From positions 27,812,001 to 27,876,000 of the forward strand of contig OX621254.1 in NCBI GenBank assembly GCA_951640165.1: a stretch of 64,000 nucleotides of DNA, given 5' to 3'. Position 1 is the first letter of the stretch, and the number at the start of each line of letters is the position of its first letter. Positions 21,699 to 31,569 of the stretch are shown here, in pieces. The translations under genes were made by a program, and so were the position numbers. The notes under the pieces are model-generated. The model did no database searches. It was not told where the DNA came from and saw only the letters and a list, made by a program, of their open reading frames with translations. Source of the stretch: Pseudoips prasinana. Taxonomy: Eukaryota; Arthropoda; Insecta; Lepidoptera; Nolidae.

Positions 21699-24635
21699 AT
21701 GAATAGCATGTTAGGCGATATTAACGATAGTTTCTTCTCGTGTTCCTCGTCTGACAGTTTCGTTAGTGCGGATGGTGATTCCTCTGCCCTACTGCATGAC
21801 CACATATCTTCAGTTTTTTCCGACCACCGTAATCACCTCAATATAGCCCATATTAATGTTCAGAGTATTCCTAGCCATCACTCTGATCTTCTAGCTTCAT
21901 TTAGCGGCACTAATCTAGATGCTCTGTTAATTTCAGAATCCTTTCTTAAACCATCTCTTCTCTCCCCACACTTTGCACTTCCGGGTTATGTGCTTATTCG
22001 TAACGACCGCATCGGCAAAGGTGGTGGAGGTGTAGCTATCTATCTACGAGCTGATTTACCATATAAAATAATTAGCGTATCACTACCACAACAGCCGGAA
22101 TCAGCTGAACATCTTCTCCTTGAAATTTCTTTTCATTATACAAAAATTTTACTGAGTGTTTTCTACATTCCTAATCTCCGTATCAACTACTTTAACTCTT
22201 TTGATGTACTACTAAACGAACATTGCCCTTCTTATGATCACGTAGTCTTGATGGGCGACTTTAACACTTGCCTGATCAAAAATGATCATCGCACTCGTAA
22301 TCTTCAATCTATTCTGTCCTCCATTAACCTTCATATACTTCCCCTCTCTGCAACACACCATTTTCCTAATTGTTCACCGTCTTTATTAGATCTAATGGTT
22401 GTCTCCTCTCCTGAACATGTTGTCTCTCACGGGCAACTTGCTGCTTCTTTTTCATACCATGATCTGATTTACTTGTCCTACAACATTCGTCCTCCCAAAC
22501 GTAAACCACAATACGCCTTTCTTCGTAATTTCAAGGGTATGAACCTAGAGGCATTGCAAAATGATGCATGTAGTATAAACTGGACTGATTTAATGAAAGC
22601 TTCAAGTGCTGATGAAAAAGTTGAAATGTTTACCACATCCATAACCAAACTTTATGATCGCCATGCTCCATTACGACGCGTCAAAATTATAAGGAACCCA
22701 GCACCTTGGATTACCCCAGTTTTAAAAGAATTTATGGGTCGCCGAGACAAAGCCAAAAGAAGGTACAAAAAAAACCCTACAGATAGTAACCTTAATCGTT
22801 ATAAAACCCTTCGGAACCGCTGCAATCATTTGTGTAGAGATGCCAAACGACGCCATTTCCATAATTCCCTTGACAAAAATCGTAACTCTTCTCTAATTTG
22901 GAAATTTCTTAAATCCCAGGGCATCGGTAAATCTCTAGATTTTTCTCCTACTAATATCGATTTGAATGCTCTCAACAAGCATTTCGCATCTCCTCTTATT
23001 ACCTTGGCTTCTCATGTCAAGGACACTACCTTATTGGAACTTTCTATGCAGCCGATGCCTCAGTGTAGACCTTTTGAACTGTCTTCAGTATCCGAGGAGG
23101 ATGTCAAGAAATCAATCCTTTCTATTTCCTCTGCCGCTGTTGGTAATGATAAACTCTGCTCCAAAATGATTATTCCTATCATTTCCACTATTACCCCTAT
23201 TTTAACTCATATTTTTAATTTTTCTTTATTCTCTTCCTGTTTTCCTCAGGTTTGGAAACAAGCCTATATTATTCCACTACCCAAGAATACCAATCCCACT
23301 TTACTATCTCACTTTCGGCCTATCTCTATTCTTCCATTTCTCTCAAAATCTCTCGAACATATTGTACATAGACAGCTATCTTTCTTTCTCTCTCAGAACA
23401 ATCTTCTAAGCCCCTATCAATCGGGTTTCCGTGCTGGACACAGTACGGTTACGGCACTCCTCAAAGTGACCGAAGACATACGATGGGCTATGGAGAACCA
23501 ATCCTTAACTATCCTTGTCCTCCTTGACTTTAGCAGCGCATTTAACTCAGTTGATTTTGACATCTTACTCGGAATCCTTAAATCTATTAACTTCTCTTCT
23601 AAAGCTGTATCTTGGTTTGATTCTTATCTTCGGGGGCGCTCACAGTGTGTCCAGCAAGATGATTGTATATCTGATTGGTGTAGACTTACTGCGGGAGTAC
23701 CTCAAGGTGGCGTCCTGTCTCCTTTATTATTTTCTATTTTTATTAACTCTATTATTAGTGTAATTTCATCCAACTTCCATCTTTATGCAGATGATTTGCA
23801 GCTTTACCGCCATTTTACTAGAGACAATATCTTTGAGTCAATTTCCGCTATGAATCGAGATCTTCACTTAATTAATCGCTGGGCTGGGTCTTATGGCTTG
23901 CACATTAACCCTACAAAATCGCAGGCTATCATAATTGGCGGCCGTCAAATACGTAGCACCCTAGATTTTAACTCTTTTCCTACGATACACCTCGGCAATA
24001 CGCCTATCCCTTACACGGATACCGTCTGCAATCTAGGTATTATTTTAGATAGCAACTTGACTTGGAAAGCTCAGGTGAATAGTGTTAGTCAGAAGATACA
24101 TTTCTCTTTCCATACACTAAAATGTCTCCAGTACTTCCTGCCCTTGGAAACGAAAATATCTCTTTCCCAAACTCTTATTCAGCCCATTCTAGACTACGCT
24201 GACGCCTGCTATTTGGACGCTAATGAGGAGCTCTTAGACAAACTTGAGCGGCTGCAGAATTTGTGCATTCGGTTTATATTTGGGTTAAAAAAATATGACC
24301 ACGTTTCTCAATATCGCAAAGAACTCAAGTGGCTCCCAATCCGCCTTCGCAGGAATACTCGGATATTATGTCTCCTGTTTAATATCCTGCATAATCCTTT
24401 ATTTCCGTCCTACCTACATGAGCGTTTCTCCTATACTCACTCACCAAACAAGCCATGTAGGTCGCACCTATTATCCCTCCTAAAATTCCCATCACATAGA
24501 ACTGAATTCTACTCCCAATCCTTTACTGTCCGCGCGGTCAGGTTATGGAACTCACTTCCTCCTAACATAAGAAACTGTGACACTCTATCGTTATTTAAAA
24601 AACGAGTGAAATTACATTTTCTCTCTCTATGTTAA
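21699..24635 (+). CDS. LINE ORF2, AP endonuclease and reverse transcriptase
   Basis: 978 residues, uninterrupted. N-terminal endonuclease (about 45-265): LNIAHINVQSIPSHHSDLL, LISESFLKP, GGGGVAIYLR, VVLMGDFNTC and SFSYHDLIYL with the His-Asp end motif; it would nick target DNA. Reverse transcriptase (about 525-790): FRPISILPFLSKSLEHIV, YQSGFRAGHST, motif A LVLLDFSSAFNSVD with Asp610, motif B GVPQGGVLSPLLFSIF, motif C YADD at 696-699 and LGIILDSNLTWKAQV. The C-terminal region (about 800-978) has LDYADACYLDANEELLDKLE, LQNLCIRFIFGLKKYDH and VRLWNSLPPNIRN. No catalytic residue is obviously missing. Translation would need re-initiation or a separate start, given the long gap after ORF1. Confidence 0.9.
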   Translation: MNSMLGDINDSFFSCSSSDSFVSADGDSSALLHDHISSVFSDHRNHLNIAHINVQSIPSHHSDLLASFSGTNLDALLISESFLKPSLLSPHFALPGYVLIRNDRIGKGGGGVAIYLRADLPYKIISVSLPQQPESAEHLLLEISFHYTKILLSVFYIPNLRINYFNSFDVLLNEHCPSYDHVVLMGDFNTCLIKNDHRTRNLQSILSSINLHILPLSATHHFPNCSPSLLDLMVVSSPEHVVSHGQLAASFSYHDLIYLSYNIRPPKRKPQYAFLRNFKGMNLEALQNDACSINWTDLMKASSADEKVEMFTTSITKLYDRHAPLRRVKIIRNPAPWITPVLKEFMGRRDKAKRRYKKNPTDSNLNRYKTLRNRCNHLCRDAKRRHFHNSLDKNRNSSLIWKFLKSQGIGKSLDFSPTNIDLNALNKHFASPLITLASHVKDTTLLELSMQPMPQCRPFELSSVSEEDVKKSILSISSAAVGNDKLCSKMIIPIISTITPILTHIFNFSLFSSCFPQVWKQAYIIPLPKNTNPTLLSHFRPISILPFLSKSLEHIVHRQLSFFLSQNNLLSPYQSGFRAGHSTVTALLKVTEDIRWAMENQSLTILVLLDFSSAFNSVDFDILLGILKSINFSSKAVSWFDSYLRGRSQCVQQDDCISDWCRLTAGVPQGGVLSPLLFSIFINSIISVISSNFHLYADDLQLYRHFTRDNIFESISAMNRDLHLINRWAGSYGLHINPTKSQAIIIGGRQIRSTLDFNSFPTIHLGNTPIPYTDTVCNLGIILDSNLTWKAQVNSVSQKIHFSFHTLKCLQYFLPLETKISLSQTLIQPILDYADACYLDANEELLDKLERLQNLCIRFIFGLKKYDHVSQYRKELKWLPIRLRRNTRILCLLFNILHNPLFPSYLHERFSYTHSPNKPCRSHLLSLLKFPSHRTEFYSQSFTVRAVRLWNSLPPNIRNCDTLSLFKKRVKLHFLSLC

Positions 24636-24825
24636 TATATATTTATTTATTGTATTGGTTGTATGTTTAGAACTATTTATGTATTTATATATGTATTTAT
24701 TTAAGTATTTGTATGTAAGTTTATTTATATTCTTCTGACTAATCAGTTTTTATTTAATATTTAGACTAACCTACACACACTTCCTCTTTCATACTATATC
24801 TCCTCTCGCGGGCCTGTTGGAAGAG

Positions 24826-24839
24826 ATTTCATTAGAAAT
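24826..24839 (+). promoter_or_regulatory. 3'-UTR hairpin of the young LINE
   Basis: ATTTC-ATTA-GAAAT directly after GGAAGAG, followed by AAGCAGTGCCTATGTAC. It occupies the place of ATCGC...GCGAT in related tails. The stem is kept although its bases differ, which suggests an RNA structure read by the reverse transcriptase. Confidence 0.6.
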
Positions 24840-24929
24840 AAGCAGTGCCTATGTACTCTTTTATTTTATATACTTGTTTTTATTAATTTTTACTGTGTGT
24901 ACATAAAATAAATAAAAAAAAAAAAAAAA

Positions 24930-25260
24930 TAGGTTTTATAACAAGCTTCCTACTCAAATTACTGATCTGCCTGACACAAGTTTTAAAACACATATTAAAC
25001 GTGTACTTATGGCTAGGGGTTATTACACCACTAAAGAGTACATCGATGACAAAGACGTCTGGCTCTCACTTCCTACCTGCACATTGCTCGCTGGAGATCT
25101 TGTAGCCATATAGACATGACTGATCTTCTGTGTTACGTGAACTATTTGTAAATTATTGCTATCATATACTTAATTTAAAATTATTGACTCTGTCTCAAAA
25201 TGAATAATGTTATTGTTTCGAAGTTTTTCTTTTGTATACCTAAATATAATCTAAAATAAT
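24930..25260 (+). mobile_element. Old LINE, C-terminal end and 3' UTR
   Basis: Opens with the right target duplication TAGGTTTT. Coding continues in frame with 20034 (NCIRF then YNKLPTQITDLPD) through ARGYYTTKEYIDDKDVW to a TAG stop at 25111. The 3' UTR is AT-rich with no clear tail; its end is set approximately. Confidence 0.8.
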
Positions 25261-25329
25261 AAGCATTCAGACAACCGATCGAGCATATATTGTGTTTGCC
25301 TACTAAATAATTACTCTAATTGGACCAAA

Positions 25330-25490
25330 TCCCGTGTTCATGCCCGCTTGAGTATGTTTCGCCGGACCGTCTCAACTGGGTCGTGTTGAAACCGGTAGTA
25401 GATGAACCCACTGAGTTTGTTTCGCTGGGTCTTCTCAGTTGGGGCGCATTGGATCCGGTGGTAGCATTAAAGCGCGACCGTCGTTATTAA
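25330..25490 (+). repeat. Repeat shared with 59375 region
   Basis: CAGTTGGGGCGCATTGGATC followed by GGTGGTAG and AAAGCGCGAC recurs at 59370-59420, just after the R2/R4-like remnant. Contains an internal near-duplicate (GTTTCGCCGGACCGTCTCA versus GTTTCGCTGGGTCTTCTCA). Likely a LINE 3' UTR. Confidence 0.5.
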
Positions 25491-25806
25491 CACAAGGTCC
25501 GTCATAATAATAATACCTTTAATATAGACAGAACCATTGACAATATGTAGTAAAAATATTAGACTTAAACTAGATAATTAAACATAATCTCTTGACAATA
25601 ACTTGATACGAGCTAGCTAAATATCATTTCTGTAATAAAATAAATTTTATAAATGTTTTCATACAAGATGTGCCTAAATATCTATGTTACTAGAAATAAT
25701 ATCTAATGTATACAACTATATTACTACAAACATGTTCTGACTATTTACAAGCGCTTTTTTAAAGTCTACGTGAATAAAAACCTTTTTTATTTTACTTATT
25801 TATTTA
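25491..25806 (-). repeat. Repeat B copy
   Basis: Positions 25580-25793 match Repeat B in reverse (ends AAAGTCTACGTGAATAAAAA). It is longer and more diverged at its left side than the copies at 14685 and 45008. Confidence 0.55.
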
Positions 25807-25838
25807 TGTATAGGTAGATGTATACATCTACCTATACA
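25807..25838. repeat. Perfect 32-bp palindrome, no loop
   Basis: TGTATAGGTAGATGTA followed directly by its complement. No other feature explains it. Confidence 0.8.
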
Positions 25839-25879
25839 AAAAACAACAATTTTAAAAAAAGGAAAAGTTTTCACAAATT

Positions 25880-26095
25880 GGCTTGTTTTTTTAGTGGTTA
25901 GTGACGTCACCGTGACTGCTACGCCAGAGGGCGTGGGTGGGACATATCTTTGTGTGATAAACACAATTATTTGTTCTGTATCTGGGTGGTATTTATCTAC
26001 AGGTAATACGTATGGATTTTGAAATAAATAAGTATGTTTGTCACTTGTCTGGTTGCCATAATACAGACTTGGCCTAGTTTGGGATCATACTCGTA
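25880..26095 (+). mobile_element. SINE-B copy, diverged
   Basis: GGCTTGTTTTTTTAGTGGTTAG head, then TATCTTTGTGTGATAAACAC, GTATCTGGGTGGTATTTAT, TCTGGTTGCCATAATACAGA and CTTGGCCTAGTTTGGGATCA. The head is damaged around the B box. Confidence 0.65.
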
Positions 26096-26127
26096 TTTAT
26101 TTACTTATTGATGTGAAACATCTACGG

Positions 26128-26370
26128 TCACCATAGCCTAGTTGGTAGTGCTCCTGCCTACGAAGCTGGTGGTCCTGGGTTCGAATCCTGGTAAGTGCAT
26201 ATATTTGTGTGATGAGCTAGATATTTGTTTCTGAGTCATGGATGTTTTCTATGTATATAAGTATTTATCTATCTATACATAAGTATGTATATCGTCGCCT
26301 GGTACCCATAGTACAAGCTTTGCTTAGTTTGGGGCTAGGATGATCTGTGTGACATTGTCCCTAGATTATT
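26128..26370 (+). mobile_element. SINE-B copy, variant with good tRNA head
   Basis: GGTCACCATAGCCTAGTTGG (A-box-like) and GGTTCGAATCC (a consensus B box) are both present, then GTGTGATGAG, CCCATAGTACAAGC and TTTGCTTAGTTTGGGGCTAG. The minus-strand fragment at 46885 is the same variant. Confidence 0.75.
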
Positions 26371-26379
26371 ATTATTATC

Positions 26380-26640
26380 ATTTATTCCAACATCCTTCTT
26401 ATTAAATACATTTTAAAATATATAAAAATAGAAATATACATTTTAAAATATAAAAAATACGATTTGCAACCGGCAGCAGGAACAGGGTCTATGCTACCGG
26501 AGGTTACGACTCTAGAGACAGGAACCTCCTGACAATTCGAGCCGTGTCCAAAAGCACCGCTTTTTGGATCTTGTTCTTGACCCAACCGCCTAACGTCAGC
26601 CTCTTTAGGTGTTTTTCGAAGCTCTTTGCTATTAATTATT
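26380..26640 (-). mobile_element. R2/R4-like LINE C-terminus
   Basis: The minus strand at about 26632-26505 encodes AKSFEKHLKRLTLGGWVKNK, then IQKAVLLDTARIVRRFLSL and a stop. It aligns with the end of the remnant at 58970-59345, where the frame is broken. The 3' UTR (CCTGCTGCCGGTTGCAAATC) and AT-rich tail follow. Only the C-terminal end survives. Confidence 0.6.
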
Positions 26641-26864
26641 ATTATTATCTTTCCTTTCTGTAGGAAATTGCTGTACAGAGTGCGCAGGTGAAACTAATGT
26701 TATTATATAGTCTTATTATATAAAACACACATTACAGACAAGACAGTTTTCAACTTCAACTCTTATTTGTGGCACTTGTGGCAAGACAGTTTTATTCAGT
26801 TCGACGGATTGACAACCAACTAGTCAAATCGTAACGAGGCAGATTACCTATTTTTTGTTTTTTT

Positions 26865-27242
26865 TTTAATTCCGTTTTACGGCTCTGGCTTCTTTGGCCT
26901 TATGAGCCTTCAGTAAATATATTTTAAAAGCTTTTATTTTTTATATCATTTATTTCCGTCATTGTCAAGTAAAGTTGGTCACAGTCAAGTCATACATAGT
27001 CCTTGTCCAACCCCAGTAAAGCAGTGGAGACTTTACTAGAGGCTTTTATGGAGTTTTGGTTACAACACGGAAAATCACAATTCACGGCAATATCGCACTT
27101 TCCTCCACATGTGTACGTTGTCGAAGATGTTATGTCTAAAAATCCACCATATTTACACATAAAAACTCGAATTTACACCAGTTTTTGAAAATAAAACATA
27201 GCCTCAATGCGTCTTTTTCCGCGTTGGCGCCAAAACTGTACC
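26865..27242 (-). repeat. Repeat C copy, A-tailed
   Basis: A 0.38-kb repeat present once more, reversed, at 51803-52170. Both copies end in an A-run after AGCCAGAGCCGTAAAA in the sense direction, so it behaves like a retroposed sequence. The 61-codon frame at 27003-27188 is on the antisense strand, starts without ATG, and is probably not a gene. Confidence 0.65.
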
Positions 27243-27439
27243 TATTATTTAAATATGGAATGCTGCCAGTGCAGTGATATGGAACCTCCAACATTTATTT
27301 TTTATTTTTTTATGTTACATTAGGCTCCCCCGAATTTTTTTACAGAGCTATAAGTGGGTAATTCTTATTTTACATATAAGTACTAACATAACTATTTCTT
27401 CTTAATACTATTTTCTTTATTACTTATATATATACTCTT

Positions 27440-27709
27440 CTAGCGACCCGGTACGTGCTTCGCTACGTATAAGGCATAGTAATAAAACAAAATTATTATT
27501 AAGTTCATTTATTCAAACAAAAACATATTTTAAATTGCTAAAAGATGTTGATTTTACACTTTTTCAAGACTTTTTTAAAATTTTCCCTACGTACAAACCT
27601 TCCCTGGACTTCCCCGAATAATTCAAGACCAAAATTAGCCAAATCGGTAATGGCGTTGTTGAGTTATAACATTACAACGAAAAGTGGCGTTGATTTTTAT
27701 ATATATAGA
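27440..27709 (-). mobile_element. Non-autonomous Helitron, group E
   Basis: On the minus strand it starts TCTATATATATAAAAATCAA and ends GCACGTACCGGGTCGCTAG. The 3' end has a short GC-rich stem region as expected. Confidence 0.65.
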
Positions 27710-27761
27710 TTTATACCTCCAACACTTTCAGTTGCTGGAAAGCTTTTGTAGAAGTGATTTT

Positions 27762-27791
27762 GGAAAATACATAGATTTCTATGTATTTTCC
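27762..27791. repeat. 14-bp perfect hairpin
   Basis: GGAAAATACATAGA, two bases, then its exact complement. Flanked by unexplained sequence. Confidence 0.7.
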
Positions 27792-29029
27792 AACCTACAG
27801 GTAACCGGGAAAGCACGCATCCGCCCGCCTTTTGATTTGACCAATGAGCGCGCGCGGCGGCAAAGATATGCGAACCCATTTCGCATAAGGTTGGTACTTC
27901 TACGTATGTTAGGCCCACATAGTGTATGCGATGATATATTCGACCACATATGAAATAAACACAATATTGAGCTAAAAACTAAATTTTTTGAGCATTCATT
28001 TTCTGAAGCTGTCTATGATTAGTATTATATAAATATTACATTCAAAATACTGAATTAATCTGTAGTATCAATTTCCATAATTGTCAGTTTAATGAGGCCC
28101 GGATGCTAAAAAGCAATAAATATTATAAAGACTAAAAAATTGCTGTAGTCGCTGCTTATATTTTCCTTTATATTTATTAAATCAAATCAAATCTTTGTTT
28201 GCTCAAATATGGTACATAAGATCTTAATGAAAAGGTTATATCCAACATATTCTGACCTGAAGTCGTGCAAATATACGAGTAATATATATATATTACTTAA
28301 TAGTTGAAAAGTATTTTAATATTTCAAAAAAGGTAGGTACTTAAGGGACGGAATAAGGTTGACAATGTTGGTGATTCTATCTTTTACACCACTTAAAATA
28401 ACCTATTTTTACCTTAACCTTAACTTCATTATGTCAGCTTCATAAGTTACTAGTTCGTAAATAATCTGTTAAGTCATTGAGTGACCTCTGATTTAATATA
28501 AATATACTAGTAACACAAATAAAATTATAATAAAATTTTAATTATGACGTAACCTGTATTCTTGACCGAATTACTTAAATTAAATGCTTCCGTAACGTAT
28601 GTAGGTAACTTAGTAATATTGTCCTTCATTTTCATGGAAAACATGGTAAATGCACAGCCTTGTCGGAAAACTCGGACAATATTTGTGGGTAAATAATTAA
28701 ACAAATAGTTTACGTGGTACGGTGGTCAAGCGGAATGAATGTAAAGGGCAGTCTACCGAAATCCGATACATATTCAGTCACTCTGCATACCATAGACATG
28801 TTTTTATGGGGAACGATTTATGGTACGATTAGGCTTCGGCGAAATCACCATTGTTCTTCATGACTCTTATTTTGCATTCGTTTCGGTGAAAAGACCTCTC
28901 AGAGAATTTTCTATTGGACGAGCAATTTGCGGCTTTGCGTATTGACGTAAGCGACATTTGCACTAGAAGTACACGGTTGTTCTAAACTAACTAAACCAAC
29001 CATTTATCCATCTTCACATGTATAAATAT
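27792..29029. other. No recognised gene
   Basis: 27810-27960 is less AT-rich with CCAATGAGCGCGCGCGGCGG, reminiscent of a promoter with a CCAAT box, but no gene follows in either direction. The remainder is AT-rich with no motif. Confidence 0.35.
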
Positions 29030-29115
29030 TGGCAGTGATATAGCTTTTATATCCGAGTAACACATGGTCTATATTTTATAAAGTTTATCTTGGATAAACC
29101 GCGAGGCACAGCTAG
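29030..29115 (+). mobile_element. Helitron 3'-end fragment
   Basis: TTTATAAAGTTTATCTTGGA, then AAACCGCGAGGCACAGCTAG. The CTAG end and preceding GC stem match other copies; the 5' part is missing. Confidence 0.55.
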
Positions 29116-29405
29116 TATAGAATACAATATATGATTCTATGATTAATTATTTGCAAGGAGCTTCCTGTCTCCGTTGGTGGTAAACTGATTTTAATTATTG
29201 TTTTTTTTAAACGATGGGGAATGCTTTAGGTATAGGTTCATATACATTTTGTACCAATCGCTCGACAAAATGAAAAGTTAACGACGGTTTTATGTATTTT
29301 AATATTTATAATCATAATCATTTATTTGTTACCTATTTTAAATGTCAAATATTAAAATAAATTTAATTAAAAAAATATAAATATTGATATTACATAGTTG
29401 TTAAC

Positions 29406-29512
29406 ATATGTATATGCCATCTTACAAATAATTTTCTAAACATGCCATTCGGAAAGCGTATTCCGAATGACAAGTTTAATAAATTATTTGTAAGGTGACA
29501 TAGGTATCAGTT
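29406..29512. repeat. Imperfect inverted repeat, MITE-like
   Basis: Arms of about 49 nt: TATGCCATCTTACAAATAAT on the left, and ATTATTTGTAAGGTGACATA-type sequence on the right, meeting at CATTCGGAA/TTCCGAATG. Several mismatches. No clear target duplication. Confidence 0.6.
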
Positions 29513-30130
29513 ACATGATATATCATGTTAGTAGCTTTTAGTTATTGACCGTTAACTATAGAACGTTTGTTCCACAAGCCACCGTTTCAGTCGTGACTTA
29601 AAACAAGACAAGTAATATTTAACAAACATGCAATCACTAATTCACGCAAACTTTACTATTTATTAATAGAATTATCAAACTTATTTTTTTATCAGCGCAA
29701 ACATTTACGCACATAGGTACCTAAATGCTTATTTTTTTTTCCTTACTAGTAATAAAACTGCATGACATCTGTAGTTTTATTACTATACTTACAGATACAT
29801 AGTTATAATTACAGATAAGCCTATTCATATCATTGTCAATTGTGTTATAATTGCAAAGAACATACAAAGGACTTAATTATTAACAAGCTAACTATCGCAA
29901 GTCTACAGACTTACTTACGAATACAATTCTACATTAGCGTAGTCACCTGCCAGGGAATTGCTTTGAAAGCTGGCAACTTTACTCAGAACATGGCAAGGCT
30001 AAATTGTTGACCTACTTTCCTAATAATTTGATAAGTACACAAAACTCAGAGAAAGATATTTAAACTAGGATCTAATTATTTAATTTTTGGCTATCACTGT
30101 CTACTGTACTTAAATTAGTTTAATAAATAA
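29513..30130. other. No recognised feature
   Basis: AT-rich; a 15-bp repeat of GTAGTTTTATTACTA type around 29745-29790 is the only structure noticed. Confidence 0.35.
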
Positions 30131-30642
30131 TGATCTAGAGACAACTAATACACTGCCATCTGATCCCAAACTAGGCAGAGCCTGTTACTATGGCAACTAG
30201 ATAACTGATATATAGGTATACTTATATATTTCTAAATACATACAAATTACAGATAAATTACACTCCGCACTCACTTTCAGCTGAGAAAGCATAATAGGGC
30301 CACCCCATACTTTTCAGTGGGTGTCGTAAAAGGCGACTATGGAATACACCAGATGGTAGGGCAGCAGCGCCTCCTGTGTACTATCTACCATCTAACTGTG
30401 CTGTGCGCCAACTCACATGTCAAGCGCGGTGACTGCGGCAAATCCCTCTTAATGGCAACGTTATAAAAACTCTTGGTGGATGTCGATCTCCAGTAGTGGA
30501 TGATATCAGACTGATGATGATGACACCCAGATACAACAAATAAACGTGTTCATCACACACATATTTGACCCAGATGGGAATCGAACCCACGAACTCTGGC
30601 TTCGCAGTCAAGGTCACTAACCACTAGACCAACGGCCAGTCA
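30131..30642 (-). mobile_element. SINE-B copy, interrupted
   Basis: The tail (ATCTGATCCCAAACTAGGCA, 30155 on) and head (GGGAATCGAACCCACG and CCACTAGACCAACGGCC, 30570-30640) lie on either side of a 259-bp insert at 30264-30522. The family order is restored when it is removed. Confidence 0.75.
30264..30522 (+). mobile_element. LINE-type 3' end with GATGAT tail, in SINE-B
   Basis: Contains GGGTGTCGTAAAAGGCGACT, GGGCAGCAGCGCCTCC, GGCAACGTTATAAAAACTCT and a GATATCAGACTGATGATGAT end. ACAC flanks both sides (30260-30263 and 30523-30526). The copy at 62385-62615 is the same family. A simple GAT-repeat tail is common in RTE-like elements; non-coding here. Confidence 0.6.
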
Positions 30643-31569
30643 ATTTAAATTAATTTAGTTGCATAAAAGAAATAATCGACAGCAATAGCTTATGCTATTA
30701 CTTCTTTTATACCGCTAATTTAACTTATATTTCAATCTCTCTTTAATATAGCTAATATGAAAATAATAGGCATACATGGAATTATTAAACTGCTAAAACT
30801 GCTTGTAATACTCGCACCTATTACGCGCACTAGATGTAGAATGCTTGACAGGTCCTAACGAGTCACTTGTTGCCACTATTAAGGAATCGCTGCCCTTTTC
30901 ATATCATCTATGTTTTTTGTTTTTTTTTGACAATTGTCACGCCAGTTCTATCATACCACAAACTTACATCTAACGCATTAACACTATTATCATGATACAA
31001 TAATACCCAAGTACGTAAATTACACAACTCATACAACATTTTACCTTCACGTGATATGGTTGACGAAACAATAGTATGGAAGAAGCCTTAATATAATTGA
31101 CTCTTTCCCGGGCAGTGGGAATATAGTTACCACCACATTTTGAACTCTATTAGCTTACAATAAGGCCCAAAACCAATAAATTAGAAATATACCTACTGCC
31201 TTGTAAAGGGTTAACATTAAGATCTCTTATAATGCTGTCTCTTTGGGTTTGATTCCGTTGACATTCCATTAAAATATGGTGCACATCCTCAACTTTTTTA
31301 CAAATTTAACTATGTTTAAGGAGAGCAAGAAATGCAATGAAATCAAAATTTTTTGTTATTGGTTGATAGAATCAGGGGTATTGTTACGAATTTGCTTATA
31401 TAATAATGTTTAAAGTTCAGCATATGGCCTAGATCAATGATGTAAATTCGTAAATACTAAAAACATATTTTTGTTCGCTTATTTTGTAAACTAATGCCAA
31501 CGCTTGAAAGACTATAGAACATTTGATTACCTACTGTTTTCGTTAAGCTTTTCTTTACATCCTATACAA
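30643..31569. other. No recognised gene
   Basis: AT-rich, without supported frames. A T-run occurs at 30912-30929. Confidence 0.35.

Larger units (their letters stand above)
20036..24929 (+). mobile_element. Young full-length LINE, Jockey/CR1 group
   Basis: 4.9 kb with a 5' UTR of about 200 bp, ORF1 (20232-20999), an unusually long 699-bp gap, ORF2 (21699-24635), a 3' UTR and a 17-base A-tail. Flanked by TAGGTTTT duplications. Both frames are open and both enzyme domains keep their catalytic motifs, so it may be recent and possibly competent. ORF2 resembles the fragment at 41122-41706, giving a second family member here. Clade within the Jockey/CR1 group not resolved. Confidence 0.85.

Noticed and set aside
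27003..27188. 61-codon frame also present at 51858-52043
   Set aside because: No ATG start and antisense to an A-tailed repeat; conservation fits recent repeat copies. Kept only as a finding.
27835..27870. CCAAT box with a CGCG-rich stretch as a promoter
   Set aside because: No downstream gene on either strand and no supporting core elements.
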